Made by a program: the position numbers and the translations under genes. From Bacteroidales bacterium (lineage in GTDB: Bacteria; Bacteroidota; Bacteroidia; Bacteroidales; UBA3663), in the NCBI GenBank assembly GCA_016293065.1, contig JAEDEY010000017.1, forward strand, positions 1-30,193: a stretch of DNA of 30,193 nt. Direction: 5' to 3'. Under the pieces are notes generated by a model. That model did not search any database and was not told where the DNA came from. It worked only from the letters and a program-made list of their open reading frames with translations. Of this stretch, positions 16,339 to 23,399 are shown in pieces; position 1 is the first letter of the stretch, and every line of letters starts with the position of its first letter.

Positions 16339-17366
16339 CGTCGCAGACGCTGTTCGAGGGCTGGAGAATAGACTATCTCATATCCGCCATTGCCGTCGGC
16401 ATCTGGAGCGTCAACAATGAAATACGCCATGAGGGTTGTGTCTTTTGCCAGAACCTCCATGGCTTTTTCTTTGCCCAATACCATGAAGGCCGTGGCATAG
16501 GCATCGGCTGTCATGCAGTCGCGTGCGATGACTGTGCTCGAAAGGATGTCTTGTTGGATTGGGTAGCCTGTATGTGGGTCGATGGTATGGGCATATTTCT
16601 TGCCGTCTTTGTAGTAGAAGTTGCGGTAGTTACCACTCGTAGCCACGCCACCCTCGCTCATGTAGAGGATGTCCTGCAGTTCGCTGTTGACCTGTGTCGA
16701 ATCGTCGGTAGGCTTGTTGATGCCGATACTCCAGCGGCTGCCCTTTGGATTGACTCCATTCAATGCCACCTCGCCACCTATCTCGACCATGTAGTTCTCT
16801 ACGCCCTGTTCCCTTAGGAAGTCTGCCACCACGTCGCTCATATAGCCTTTGGCTATGCTGCTTGCGTCCATAATGGTGCGTGGGTCATCCTTGTGCAAGC
16901 GACCCTCATCGTCGAGATGTACTGTCTTGTATCCTACAAACTGCAATATGCTGTCGATGGCTGCTTGCGACACGTTGTCGCTGTTCTTGAAGCCAAATCC
17001 CCAAAGGTTGACCAATGGTGCCACAGTGATGTCGAATGCTCCGTCGGTGGCTTCTGATACCTCCATGGCCTTGGTGAAGACTTGTCGGAAATAGCGGTTG
17101 GCAACGACACTCGTGTCGCAGTTGTTCATGCGAGTGATGATGCTGGTGTCGTTGAACATCGACAGACTGCCGTCAAACTCCTTGAACAGGCGCTTGATAT
17201 CGTCGTGATAGTCTCTCTCTCCCTGATAGGTGATGTGATATATGGTGTGGAACACTGTGCCCTCAAGCTTATGATATGACAGTTCATGCGATTCCGCATC
17301 TTTTGTCCTGCACATAGCTAATGCCACAAGGCCGATAGCCACGATGATGTAGATAATCTTTTTCAT
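16335..17366 (-). CDS. apbE: FAD:protein FMN transferase, ApbE family lipoprotein
   Basis: ApbE attaches FMN from FAD to threonine residues of exported or membrane redox proteins such as Nqr and Rnf subunits. The 343-residue product begins with a lipoprotein signal whose lipobox is LAMC (Cys19), so it is anchored outside the inner membrane. Family features are GAFDITVAPLVNLWGFG, the flavin-binding DASSIAKGYMSDVV, MVEIGGEVALNG, and the late HTIDPHTGYP and DCMTADAYATAFMVLG, which hold the metal and diphosphate-binding residues. Its start overlaps the stop of the upstream DUF6048-like gene by one base, so it is the last gene of a five-gene - strand operon. No Nqr or Rnf subunit lies in the window. 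Confidence 0.95.
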   Translation of the reverse strand: MKKIIYIIVAIGLVALAMCRTKDAESHELSYHKLEGTVFHTIYHITYQGERDYHDDIKRLFKEFDGSLSMFNDTSIITRMNNCDTSVVANRYFRQVFTKAMEVSEATDGAFDITVAPLVNLWGFGFKNSDNVSQAAIDSILQFVGYKTVHLDDEGRLHKDDPRTIMDASSIAKGYMSDVVADFLREQGVENYMVEIGGEVALNGVNPKGSRWSIGINKPTDDSTQVNSELQDILYMSEGGVATSGNYRNFYYKDGKKYAHTIDPHTGYPIQQDILSSTVIARDCMTADAYATAFMVLGKEKAMEVLAKDTTLMAYFIVDAPDADGNGGYEIVYSPALEQRLRR

Positions 17367-18091
17367 TATCTTTTCTTGAATATCTCGTAATAAAGATTAA
17401 ACTCGAATGCAAGCTTGCTTGCTCCCTTGCCTGGTACGAAATAGGGGTCGCCGTATTTGGCATCACCTTTTGATAGGAGAGGGCGGAAGGATAGTTCCCA
17501 ACCGAGGGAAATGGGTCCTGCTATCTTGACCTTGATGCCTCCACCTATCTCTATCCAATGGCAAGCGAAGTCCAGTCCGGTCACTGATGTCGGTCCGTAC
17601 TCTGGCCAGTAGCCGTCGGTATAGTGCATGTTCTCTATATCGGCTGTGCTCTTCGAGAAGCCATAGCGGAAGAGCAGGTAGTAGAAGTTGTCGGGACGGT
17701 AGTCGTTGTACTTGAAGTTGTAGAGCATACCCACCTTGAAGAATGGAGCTGCCTTGATCGAATACTTCACGCCATCGTCTGACACCTCGTCGCATACGCC
17801 CATGCCCATTGTGAACTGAGGGAAGAAGCGGTGATGGATATCGGCAGTCACCGTTGCCTCATAGTTGGCACGATCCCACTTGAAGAGGTTCATCACAGGG
17901 TCGAAGAGGTTGGTCGAGACGCTCAGTCCATTGAACAGAGGGAAGCGGTACTTCACGCTGTCGGGCAGTATCTCTGGCAGCTCGGCAGCCTGCACCTCTT
18001 GCACCTTGCTCGTTGTGGGTATGCTTCTGCCTTGGGCAAATGCCGTGAGTGCGAAGTTAATACTCAATAATAAGATTAATATTCTGTTCAT
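17366..18091 (-). CDS. DUF6048-like predicted outer-membrane beta-barrel protein
   Basis: The 241-residue product has a signal peptide (cleavage probably after AFAQ, about residue 20). The mature chain has alternating aromatic and polar stretches, such as YLLFRYGFSKS, CHWIEIGGGIKVKIAGP and LGWELSFRPLL, that look like transmembrane beta-strands. It ends in an aromatic-rich strand (FEFNLYYEIF), as outer-membrane barrels do. I associate it with the Bacteroidetes DUF6048 family, whose genes sit beside DUF6452 lipoprotein genes; that naming is from memory and should be searched. Function is unknown. Its start lies 35 bp inside the upstream lipoprotein gene and its stop overlaps the apbE start, so translation is tightly coupled. 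Confidence 0.8.
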   Translation of the reverse strand: MNRILILLLSINFALTAFAQGRSIPTTSKVQEVQAAELPEILPDSVKYRFPLFNGLSVSTNLFDPVMNLFKWDRANYEATVTADIHHRFFPQFTMGMGVCDEVSDDGVKYSIKAAPFFKVGMLYNFKYNDYRPDNFYYLLFRYGFSKSTADIENMHYTDGYWPEYGPTSVTGLDFACHWIEIGGGIKVKIAGPISLGWELSFRPLLSKGDAKYGDPYFVPGKGASKLAFEFNLYYEIFKKR

Positions 18092-18557
18092 TGGTTACCT
18101 CGTTGTTTTTGATAGTGATATTGCGCAGGAAGTTCTTGGTGAATGTCACCTCTTGCAAAGAGAAATACATCGAGCAGCCACAGTCCATGTTGATGAAGTA
18201 TGGGTGTGGGTCATAGACGAAATGTATAGTGTCTTCGTGCTGGAACTGGTCACCGTCGAGGGTGATGTTCATCTTCAGGCGTATGTCGGTCACAGTGGAG
18301 TCGGGGTTGAGAATGAACTCGAGCGACGAAGGGTTGCTGGCATTCAGCATCTCCTTGTCGGCAGCAACACCGGTGGTATCCACTTCTCCACCTCCTTGTC
18401 CGATGCCGAACGCATAGAGATTGTTGATCTTGGCTCCACTCAGCGACGTCATCTGTGCGTAGCAGAAGCTTTCGCGCACCTCTTCACATCCATTGTTGCC
18501 ACAGCCGCTGATGGTGAGCAGCAAAGCAGGGATTATCAGATATAGTATTCTTTTCAT
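18057..18557 (-). CDS. Small lipoprotein, DUF6452-like, function unknown
   Basis: The 166-residue product has a clear lipoprotein signal, MKRILYLIIPALLLTISGC, with lipobox Cys19. The mature part is Cys-rich near the start (GCGNNGCEEV, ESFCYAQM) and has another Cys pair in NMDCGCSMYF. The rest reads as beta-strand-rich. Size, signal and the DUF6048-like neighbour suggest the Bacteroidetes DUF6452 family (from memory). The last 35 bp overlap the downstream gene in another frame, which is long for ordinary operon overlaps. GT2 lies 10 bp upstream. A partner of the barrel in the outer membrane is a fair inference, not shown by sequence. Confidence 0.8.
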   Translation of the reverse strand: MKRILYLIIPALLLTISGCGNNGCEEVRESFCYAQMTSLSGAKINNLYAFGIGQGGGEVDTTGVAADKEMLNASNPSSLEFILNPDSTVTDIRLKMNITLDGDQFQHEDTIHFVYDPHPYFINMDCGCSMYFSLQEVTFTKNFLRNITIKNNEVTNEQNINLIIEY

Positions 18558-18567
18558 TTATTGTCTA

Positions 18568-19518
18568 TTAAATCTTTTCTGCAATGTCATATTCGTTGCG
18601 TTCTCCAGCCTTGCGCGAAATGAGCTCTCCAAGAAAGCCGGCGAGGAAGAGCTGGCTGCCGAGGAGCATACAGGTCAGAGCAATGTAGAACGACGGCATA
18701 TCGGTGATGAGCGTGCCTGTGCCTATGGTATAGAGCACATAGATCTTATGCAGCACGATATAGAGCACGGCAATGAGGCCAATGAAGAAGACCAATGAAC
18801 CCCACAGGCCGAAGATGAGCATTGGCTTCTGTCCGAAACGGTTGAGGAACCACAGGGTGATGAGGTCGAGATAGCCATTGACAAAGCGGTCGAGACCGAA
18901 CTTCGTTGTTCCGTATTTGCGTGCCTGATGCTGCACTACCTTTTCGCCAATCCTACCATAGCCGGCATTCTTGGCGAGCCAAGGTATGTAGCGATGCATG
19001 TCGCCATAAAGCTCAATGTGCTTCACCACCTCGCCTCGGTAGGCTTTCAGTCCGCAGTTGAAGTCATGCAGGTTCTTGATGCCGCTTGCCTTGCGCACCG
19101 TAGCGTTGAAGAGCTTGGTTGGCAATGTCTTAGACAGTGGGTCGTAGCGTTTCTTCTTCCAGCCCGACACCAGGTCATAGCCCTCTTCCTTGATCATGCG
19201 GTAGAGCTCAGGTATCTCGTCTGGCGAGTCCTGTAGGTCTGCGTCCATGGTGATTACCACATCACCCTGTGCCATGCCGAAGCCCACATGCAGGGCAGGA
19301 GACTTGCCCTGGTTGGTGCGGAATGCCATACCATGCATATTAGGGTATTTCTTGTTCAGGCTCTTGATCACCTCCCACGAGTTGTCGGTCGAGCCGTCGT
19401 TGCAGAATATCACTTCATAGCTGAAGCCATTGGCTACCATCACTCGGTCGATCCATTCGGCGAGTTCAGGAAGAGATTCTGCCTCATTATATAAAGGTAC
19501 GATTACGCTTATATCCAT
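18568..19518 (-). CDS. GT2 family glycosyltransferase, DPM1/ArnC-like (polyprenyl-phosphate sugar synthase)
   Basis: The 316-residue product has a GT-A fold of the DPM1/ArnC type, which moves a sugar from a nucleotide donor to polyprenyl phosphate on the cytoplasmic face. Motifs are VIVPLYNEAESLPEL near the start, CNDGSTDNSW (39-48), MDADLQDSPDE with the metal-binding DAD (92-94), and HDFNCGLKAYRGEV. Two C-terminal transmembrane helices (about 236-258 and 272-300) anchor it, as in GtrB/ArnC. The sugar cannot be told from sequence. It lies 47 bp after the DUF4199 gene and 10 bp before the lipoprotein gene. Confidence 0.93.
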   Translation of the reverse strand: MDISVIVPLYNEAESLPELAEWIDRVMVANGFSYEVIFCNDGSTDNSWEVIKSLNKKYPNMHGMAFRTNQGKSPALHVGFGMAQGDVVITMDADLQDSPDEIPELYRMIKEEGYDLVSGWKKKRYDPLSKTLPTKLFNATVRKASGIKNLHDFNCGLKAYRGEVVKHIELYGDMHRYIPWLAKNAGYGRIGEKVVQHQARKYGTTKFGLDRFVNGYLDLITLWFLNRFGQKPMLIFGLWGSLVFFIGLIAVLYIVLHKIYVLYTIGTGTLITDMPSFYIALTCMLLGSQLFLAGFLGELISRKAGERNEYDIAEKI

Positions 19519-19565
19519 TTCTTAAAATATTATTGTCAGAAGTCTGCCGACTTGCTTGTTAATGT

Positions 19566-20138
19566 TCATTTCTTTTTTCTTACGATAGGAGCCACGAATG
19601 CCATGATGAGCATTCCGAAGAAGATATCGTTCGTCAGCATCGAGATAGCTGTCTCGATAGCAGAAGCCACGGGAGCCTGCTTGAGCATGTCAATCATCTC
19701 CTGCAACATCGGTATCATCGACGATGCCATTGTGTTGGTCGATGAAAGTCCCTCGATTGTCGTGAGTGCCGATTCATATTGTTCGATGAGCTGGTTGTGG
19801 ACAGTCACGAGGTTGGTAGGCACGATGAACTCGTTGTAGATATAGATGAATGTAGCCTCGATGAGTCCAGCGAAAAACATCAGCTGCACTCCGAATGTCC
19901 ATGCCATGAAGCCGGAAATCTGTCCGTCCAGAATCATGTCACGCAGTTTTCTGATGGCGAGGAACAGCAGTATTGCCGTCAAAGCCATCATCGGAAAGTT
20001 CAAAAATCCAAGGAAGATGTTGCTTGCAGTATAGTTGCGAATCAAATATTCGATGATGAAATATCCGCCCAGCGGAAGGGCTGTTTTCATCAGATATTGG
20101 TTGATTGCAACACCATTTGGATTGACTGTAATATTCAT
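19566..20138 (-). CDS. DUF4199 family membrane protein
   Basis: The 190-residue product has four hydrophobic segments (about 20-36, 43-62, 80-103 and 165-185) with a long hydrophilic loop of about 60 residues between the third and fourth. This layout matches the Bacteroidetes DUF4199 family, whose function is unknown. The protein ends with RKKK, a cytoplasmic-side charge cluster. It is the first gene of the operon and precedes the GT2 gene. Only a weak -7 candidate (AATATTTG on the - strand, 20195 to 20188) is seen upstream, without a -33 element. Confidence 0.88.
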   Translation of the reverse strand: MNITVNPNGVAINQYLMKTALPLGGYFIIEYLIRNYTASNIFLGFLNFPMMALTAILLFLAIRKLRDMILDGQISGFMAWTFGVQLMFFAGLIEATFIYIYNEFIVPTNLVTVHNQLIEQYESALTTIEGLSSTNTMASSMIPMLQEMIDMLKQAPVASAIETAISMLTNDIFFGMLIMAFVAPIVRKKK

Positions 20139-20226
20139 TTTCGTTGTCTTTTTTGTCTAAAGTTCGTCCTTAAAATATGTAAATAAGCAAATATTCCTTT
20201 ATTTTGTTAATTTTTTTGTTCCAAAA

Positions 20227-20258
20227 TTTGGAAATGTCAAATTAATATCCTACTTTTG
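20227..20258 (+). promoter_or_regulatory. SRP RNA promoter
   Basis: TTTG (20227-20230) and TACTTTTG (20251-20258) are separated by exactly 20 bp, a full match to the Bacteroidetes consensus. The predicted start, about 7 bp downstream, coincides with the first paired base of the RNA at 20264. Confidence 0.9.
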
Positions 20259-20263
20259 CGGCT

Positions 20264-20365
20264 GGATGAGTGCCTTACGGCATGCTCCTTCTAATCCCCC
20301 AGGGCTTGACCGCAGCAAGGGTATGAGGTTGTAGCGGCGCGATAAGGAGAGCTCATCCTTTTTTT
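20264..20365 (+). ncRNA. ffs: Signal recognition particle RNA (small bacterial SRP/4.5S type)
   Basis: The about 100-nt RNA is a long hairpin closed by GGATGAG (20264-20270) and CTCATCC (20352-20358), followed by a 7-T tract (20359-20365) that makes the molecule its own terminator. The conserved Ffh-binding apex is present: CCAGG (20299-20303) on one side and GCAGCAAGG (20312-20320) on the other. The capping loop GCTTGA differs from the GGAA loop of E. coli 4.5S RNA, which from memory is usual in Bacteroidetes. With Ffh and FtsY it targets nascent membrane proteins. The perfect promoter upstream supports the 5' end. Confidence 0.94.
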
Positions 20366-20366
20366 G

Positions 20367-21599
20367 TTATACCCCATTCATAACCTTACGTCCCCATTTT
20401 GTCAGCTCGTAGCACACGATCAACTTCTCTTGTTGTGAGGTAAGGCCGAAGAATTCAGGGATGCTTACGCCCAAGCCCTTGCAGCCGCTGAGGTTGATCT
20501 TCTCTAAGCCGCCATCGGAGAAATATGGGCTATTTGCGTATGCCACTACAATATTATTGCTGTTGATCTCGGATAGTATAGCCTGGATGTTGGCATCTCC
20601 ATCCTCTGCCATGTAATCTACATAGTCAGCAAGGTCGTAAAAAACATATCTTGTGCCAACTACTGCTCTTCCGTAGTGCTGCATCCTTGCCTCATAAGCT
20701 TTTGGGTTGGCTGATAATTCGGTCAGCTTGATTCCCGAAGCCTTCCTGAGCTTTGCCACAGCTGTAGCGAGGTCATCGGCTTTTTCTGTCTTTAGCAAAG
20801 TGATGGTATAGCCATAGCCGTCGAATGAGCTCGACTTTGAGAAGTCATCGACACACTCTACCAATGCACTTTCCACCGATGTCTTGTTTTTGCACGAAGC
20901 AAGGATTGGTAGCATAGTGTCATAAGGGAAGCCGAAGCTCATGATCTCGGTGATAGGACCATAGATGTAGTCGCACACGCCGTCAAGCTCGTGTGCCACT
21001 TCAGCCATGCCTGTAAAACAAGCGTCGAAACTGATATAGTCCAGTTTCGGACATTGCTCCAACGCCTTGCGGATATCCCATAGTTCCAGAAAGTTGTTGT
21101 TATCCTGTCCGATGTAACGTGTCGAAGGCTGGAACTGGTAGGACGGAATCCATGATAATCCGTGTGACCAGAGCTCCATTCCCTTTACCGTCGTGTTGAA
21201 CGACTTGAAGGCTGTGTTCACCACTTCTGCCATGACTGAAGGATCGCAAGAATTCAGATCTTGGGTATATTTCTGAATATAGACCGTGTCGATTTTTGCA
21301 GCATTTGTCTTCTTGTCGTATGTGCGTTTCAACTGAAACAATACAGGCAAGCCGTCTCCGGTATCGCGGTTGTCTTTATAGATCAGCAGGTTGATGTCGT
21401 CAGGCGAATTAAGCAGACCTTTCTTCATTAGTTTGATGTTGTCCTTGCAATTGCTCGACAGCGAGTTGTCGCCAGCAATATATATAAGGAGAGTATGATC
21501 GGCCTTTGTCTCAGGCATTGGATCATCGTTGCTTTTATGGTCGCAGGCTGTAGCCATCATCAGCGTGAAGCAAGCCACAAGTACGTTCAGCAATTTCAT
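20367..21599 (-). CDS. Clostripain-family (C11) cysteine peptidase, lipoprotein
   Basis: The 410-residue product has a lipoprotein signal (lipobox ATAC, Cys19) and a C11 caspase-like fold. It shows LLIYIAGDNSLSS early on, catalytic His146 in ELWSHGLSW and nucleophile Cys194 in ISFDACFTGMAEVAHEL. C11 enzymes (clostripain, PmC11, fragipain) usually cleave after Arg or Lys and can self-activate; specificity here is inferred. The ATG overlaps the aroC stop (ATGA), so translation is coupled to aroC. The stop is one base beyond the T tract of the convergent SRP RNA gene. Probable surface or periplasmic location. Confidence 0.92.
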   Translation of the reverse strand: MKLLNVLVACFTLMMATACDHKSNDDPMPETKADHTLLIYIAGDNSLSSNCKDNIKLMKKGLLNSPDDINLLIYKDNRDTGDGLPVLFQLKRTYDKKTNAAKIDTVYIQKYTQDLNSCDPSVMAEVVNTAFKSFNTTVKGMELWSHGLSWIPSYQFQPSTRYIGQDNNNFLELWDIRKALEQCPKLDYISFDACFTGMAEVAHELDGVCDYIYGPITEIMSFGFPYDTMLPILASCKNKTSVESALVECVDDFSKSSSFDGYGYTITLLKTEKADDLATAVAKLRKASGIKLTELSANPKAYEARMQHYGRAVVGTRYVFYDLADYVDYMAEDGDANIQAILSEINSNNIVVAYANSPYFSDGGLEKINLSGCKGLGVSIPEFFGLTSQQEKLIVCYELTKWGRKVMNGV

Positions 21600-22669
21600 A
21601 GTTTGTTTCCCTTTCGCATTAAGATGTAATCGAGAATAGTCATTGCTGCCATTGCCTCAACGATAGGCACGGCACGAGGCAGTACGCAAGGGTCATGTCG
21701 TCCGCGTGTCTTCAGCACGGTAGGAGCGAGGTCCTTGTCGATGGTCTTGATGTCCTGGAGCAATGTTGCCACAGGCTTGAACGCACAACGGAAATAGATG
21801 TCTTCGCCGTTGCTTATTCCTCCCTGTATGCCTCCCGAGTTATTGCTGACGGTCTTCACCATGCCGTCTTTGACATAGAAGTAGTCGTTCATCTCTGAGC
21901 CTCTCCTGCTCACGCCCTCGAAGCCCATGCCATATTCGAAGCCTTTGCAGGCATTGATCGATAGCATGGCAGCGCCCAAAGCAGCATGTAGCTTTCCGAA
22001 GACAGGTTCGCCAATGCCCACTTGTACTCCCTTGATGACGCAAGTAATGACACCCCCAATGGTGTCGCCAGCCATCTTTACCTCCTTGATCAGGGCTTCC
22101 ATTCGTTCAGCCGTTTCGTCATCTGGACAGCGCACTGCATTGTTCTCGATGTTTCCGAGGTCGTAATCCGAATATGAGCCCTCAAGACGGATATCGCCAA
22201 CCTGTGAAGTATAGGCTGTGATGGAGATGCCCAACTGACGCAAAGCCATCTTGGCAAAAGCACCGCCCACCACGCGCGACAGTGTCTCGCGAGCCGAGCT
22301 TCTTCCTCCACCGCGATGGTCGCGTATGCCGTATTTCTCGGTGTAGGTGTAGTCGGCATGTGACGGACGGAACAGGTCGCGCATGTTCTCGTAGTCGTTC
22401 GAGTGCTGGTTGTTGTTGCGCACCTCAAAGCCTATTGGCGTACCTGTGGTCTTGCCCTCGAACACACCCGAGAGTATCTCCACATGGTCGGCTTCGTTGC
22501 GACTTGTGGTTATTGACGATTGACCTGGGCGACGACGGGCCATCTCTCTCTGGAGAAACTCCTCATCGACGCTGATGCCTGCAGGGATGCCGTCGATGAC
22601 ACCGCCCACAGCCACACCATGGCTCTCACCAAAGGTCGTAATCCTATAAATGTTGCCGAAAGTATTCAA
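21596..22669 (-). CDS. aroC: Chorismate synthase (AroC), likely TTG start
   Basis: AroC converts EPSP to chorismate with reduced FMN, the last common step of aromatic amino acid synthesis. The product has 357 residues from TTG 22669. Family signatures are all present: GESHG near the start, RRRPGQS, DHRGGGRSSARET, NNSGGIQGGISNGEDI and RHDPCVLPRAVP. Homologues begin M-NTFGNIYR; the residue before NTFG is encoded by TTG, and a purine-rich AAAAAGGAAAG lies about 6 nt upstream. The only upstream ATG (22732) would overlap slyD by 34 bp and add 21 unconserved, basic residues. The stop overlaps the peptidase start. Confidence 0.94.
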   Translation of the reverse strand: MNTFGNIYRITTFGESHGVAVGGVIDGIPAGISVDEEFLQREMARRRPGQSSITTSRNEADHVEILSGVFEGKTTGTPIGFEVRNNNQHSNDYENMRDLFRPSHADYTYTEKYGIRDHRGGGRSSARETLSRVVGGAFAKMALRQLGISITAYTSQVGDIRLEGSYSDYDLGNIENNAVRCPDDETAERMEALIKEVKMAGDTIGGVITCVIKGVQVGIGEPVFGKLHAALGAAMLSINACKGFEYGMGFEGVSRRGSEMNDYFYVKDGMVKTVSNNSGGIQGGISNGEDIYFRCAFKPVATLLQDIKTIDKDLAPTVLKTRGRHDPCVLPRAVPIVEAMAAMTILDYILMRKGNKL

Positions 22670-22698
22670 AGCTAATCTTTCCTTTTTGGTTATAATTA

Positions 22699-23313
22699 TC
22701 AGTGACAGCCTCCGCAGCCGCCCTCGCCGCACGAACCGCAGTTACCGCTGCAGCTGCCGCCTCCACAGCCTCCGCCACAGTTGCATTCTGCATGTCCTGT
22801 CATCTGCTGCATGTAGCGTTTCTTGTCTTCTTCTGTAGTGTCGCGCACCTCTACCACTTCGCCCACAAAGTGAAGCGTCATGCCTGCAAGTGGGTGGTTG
22901 ACGTCGCATATCACTTCAGTGTCGGTGATCTTCTCGACTGTTGCCTGAATGATGTCTCCGTTCTGGTTCTGGAGAGGCACTTCGCCGCCTTCCATCACAA
23001 ACTGACTGAGGAACTTGCCTTTCTCGTCGCAGAAGAATTTCTTTGGGAGAGCGATGACCTTTTCTGGGTCAACCTCGCCGTATGCCTGAGCAGGAGAGAG
23101 ATAGAAGTCGAACTTAAATCCCACTTCCTTGCCTTCAATGTTCTTTTCGAAGTCCTGGAGCAACTGACCTACACCAAAGATGAAGGTGAATGGTCGCTCA
23201 GGTGTCGTATGTTCAATCTCCTCGATCTCTGGTTCTGTCTCAGGGTTCTCTGGAGCCTCAAATCCTGTGAGGTGATATTGTATTCCTACAAACTTGCCTA
23301 ATTCTATTTGCAT
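22699..23313 (-). CDS. slyD: FKBP-type peptidyl-prolyl isomerase, SlyD-like with Cys-rich metal tail
   Basis: SlyD is a cytoplasmic prolyl isomerase and chaperone that also handles nickel. The 204-residue product has the split FKBP domain (about 1-75 and 130-160) with FIFGVGQLLQDFEKNIEGK, an insert-in-flap domain between them, and AYGE at the junction. After residue 173 comes a tail of mainly Gly, Cys and Ser, starting HAECNCGGGC and ending GGCGGCH, with eight cysteines and two histidines in about 31 residues. This replaces the His-rich tail of E. coli SlyD. An acidic stretch (about 20-36) lengthens the first half. aroC follows after 29 bp. Confidence 0.93.
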   Translation of the reverse strand: MQIELGKFVGIQYHLTGFEAPENPETEPEIEEIEHTTPERPFTFIFGVGQLLQDFEKNIEGKEVGFKFDFYLSPAQAYGEVDPEKVIALPKKFFCDEKGKFLSQFVMEGGEVPLQNQNGDIIQATVEKITDTEVICDVNHPLAGMTLHFVGEVVEVRDTTEEDKKRYMQQMTGHAECNCGGGCGGGSCSGNCGSCGEGGCGGCH

Positions 23314-23350
23314 TTCTAATAAGGGAAATAAAGGGATGATAAAAGGGAAC

Positions 23351-23389
23351 TAAATGGGAGTCAACGGAAAAAAACGTTTCTCCCATTTA
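23351..23389 (-). terminator. Candidate terminator between fumarase and slyD
   Basis: TAAATGGGAG (23351-23360) and CTCCCATTTA (23380-23389) form a perfect 10-bp stem, and AACG/CGTT in the loop adds a nested pair. It lies 10 bp after the fumarase stop. The following - strand sequence lacks a strong T run (GTTCCCTTTTATC), so read-through into slyD is possible. I find no good separate slyD promoter. Confidence 0.6.
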
Positions 23390-23399
23390 TTGCCAGATA

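Noticed and set aside
18380..18470. Possible ApbE flavinylation site (SLSGAK) in the small lipoprotein
   Set aside because: The family motif is Dxx[ST]GA[ST]; here the Asp is missing and the flavin-accepting Thr/Ser position is Lys, so it should not be a substrate.
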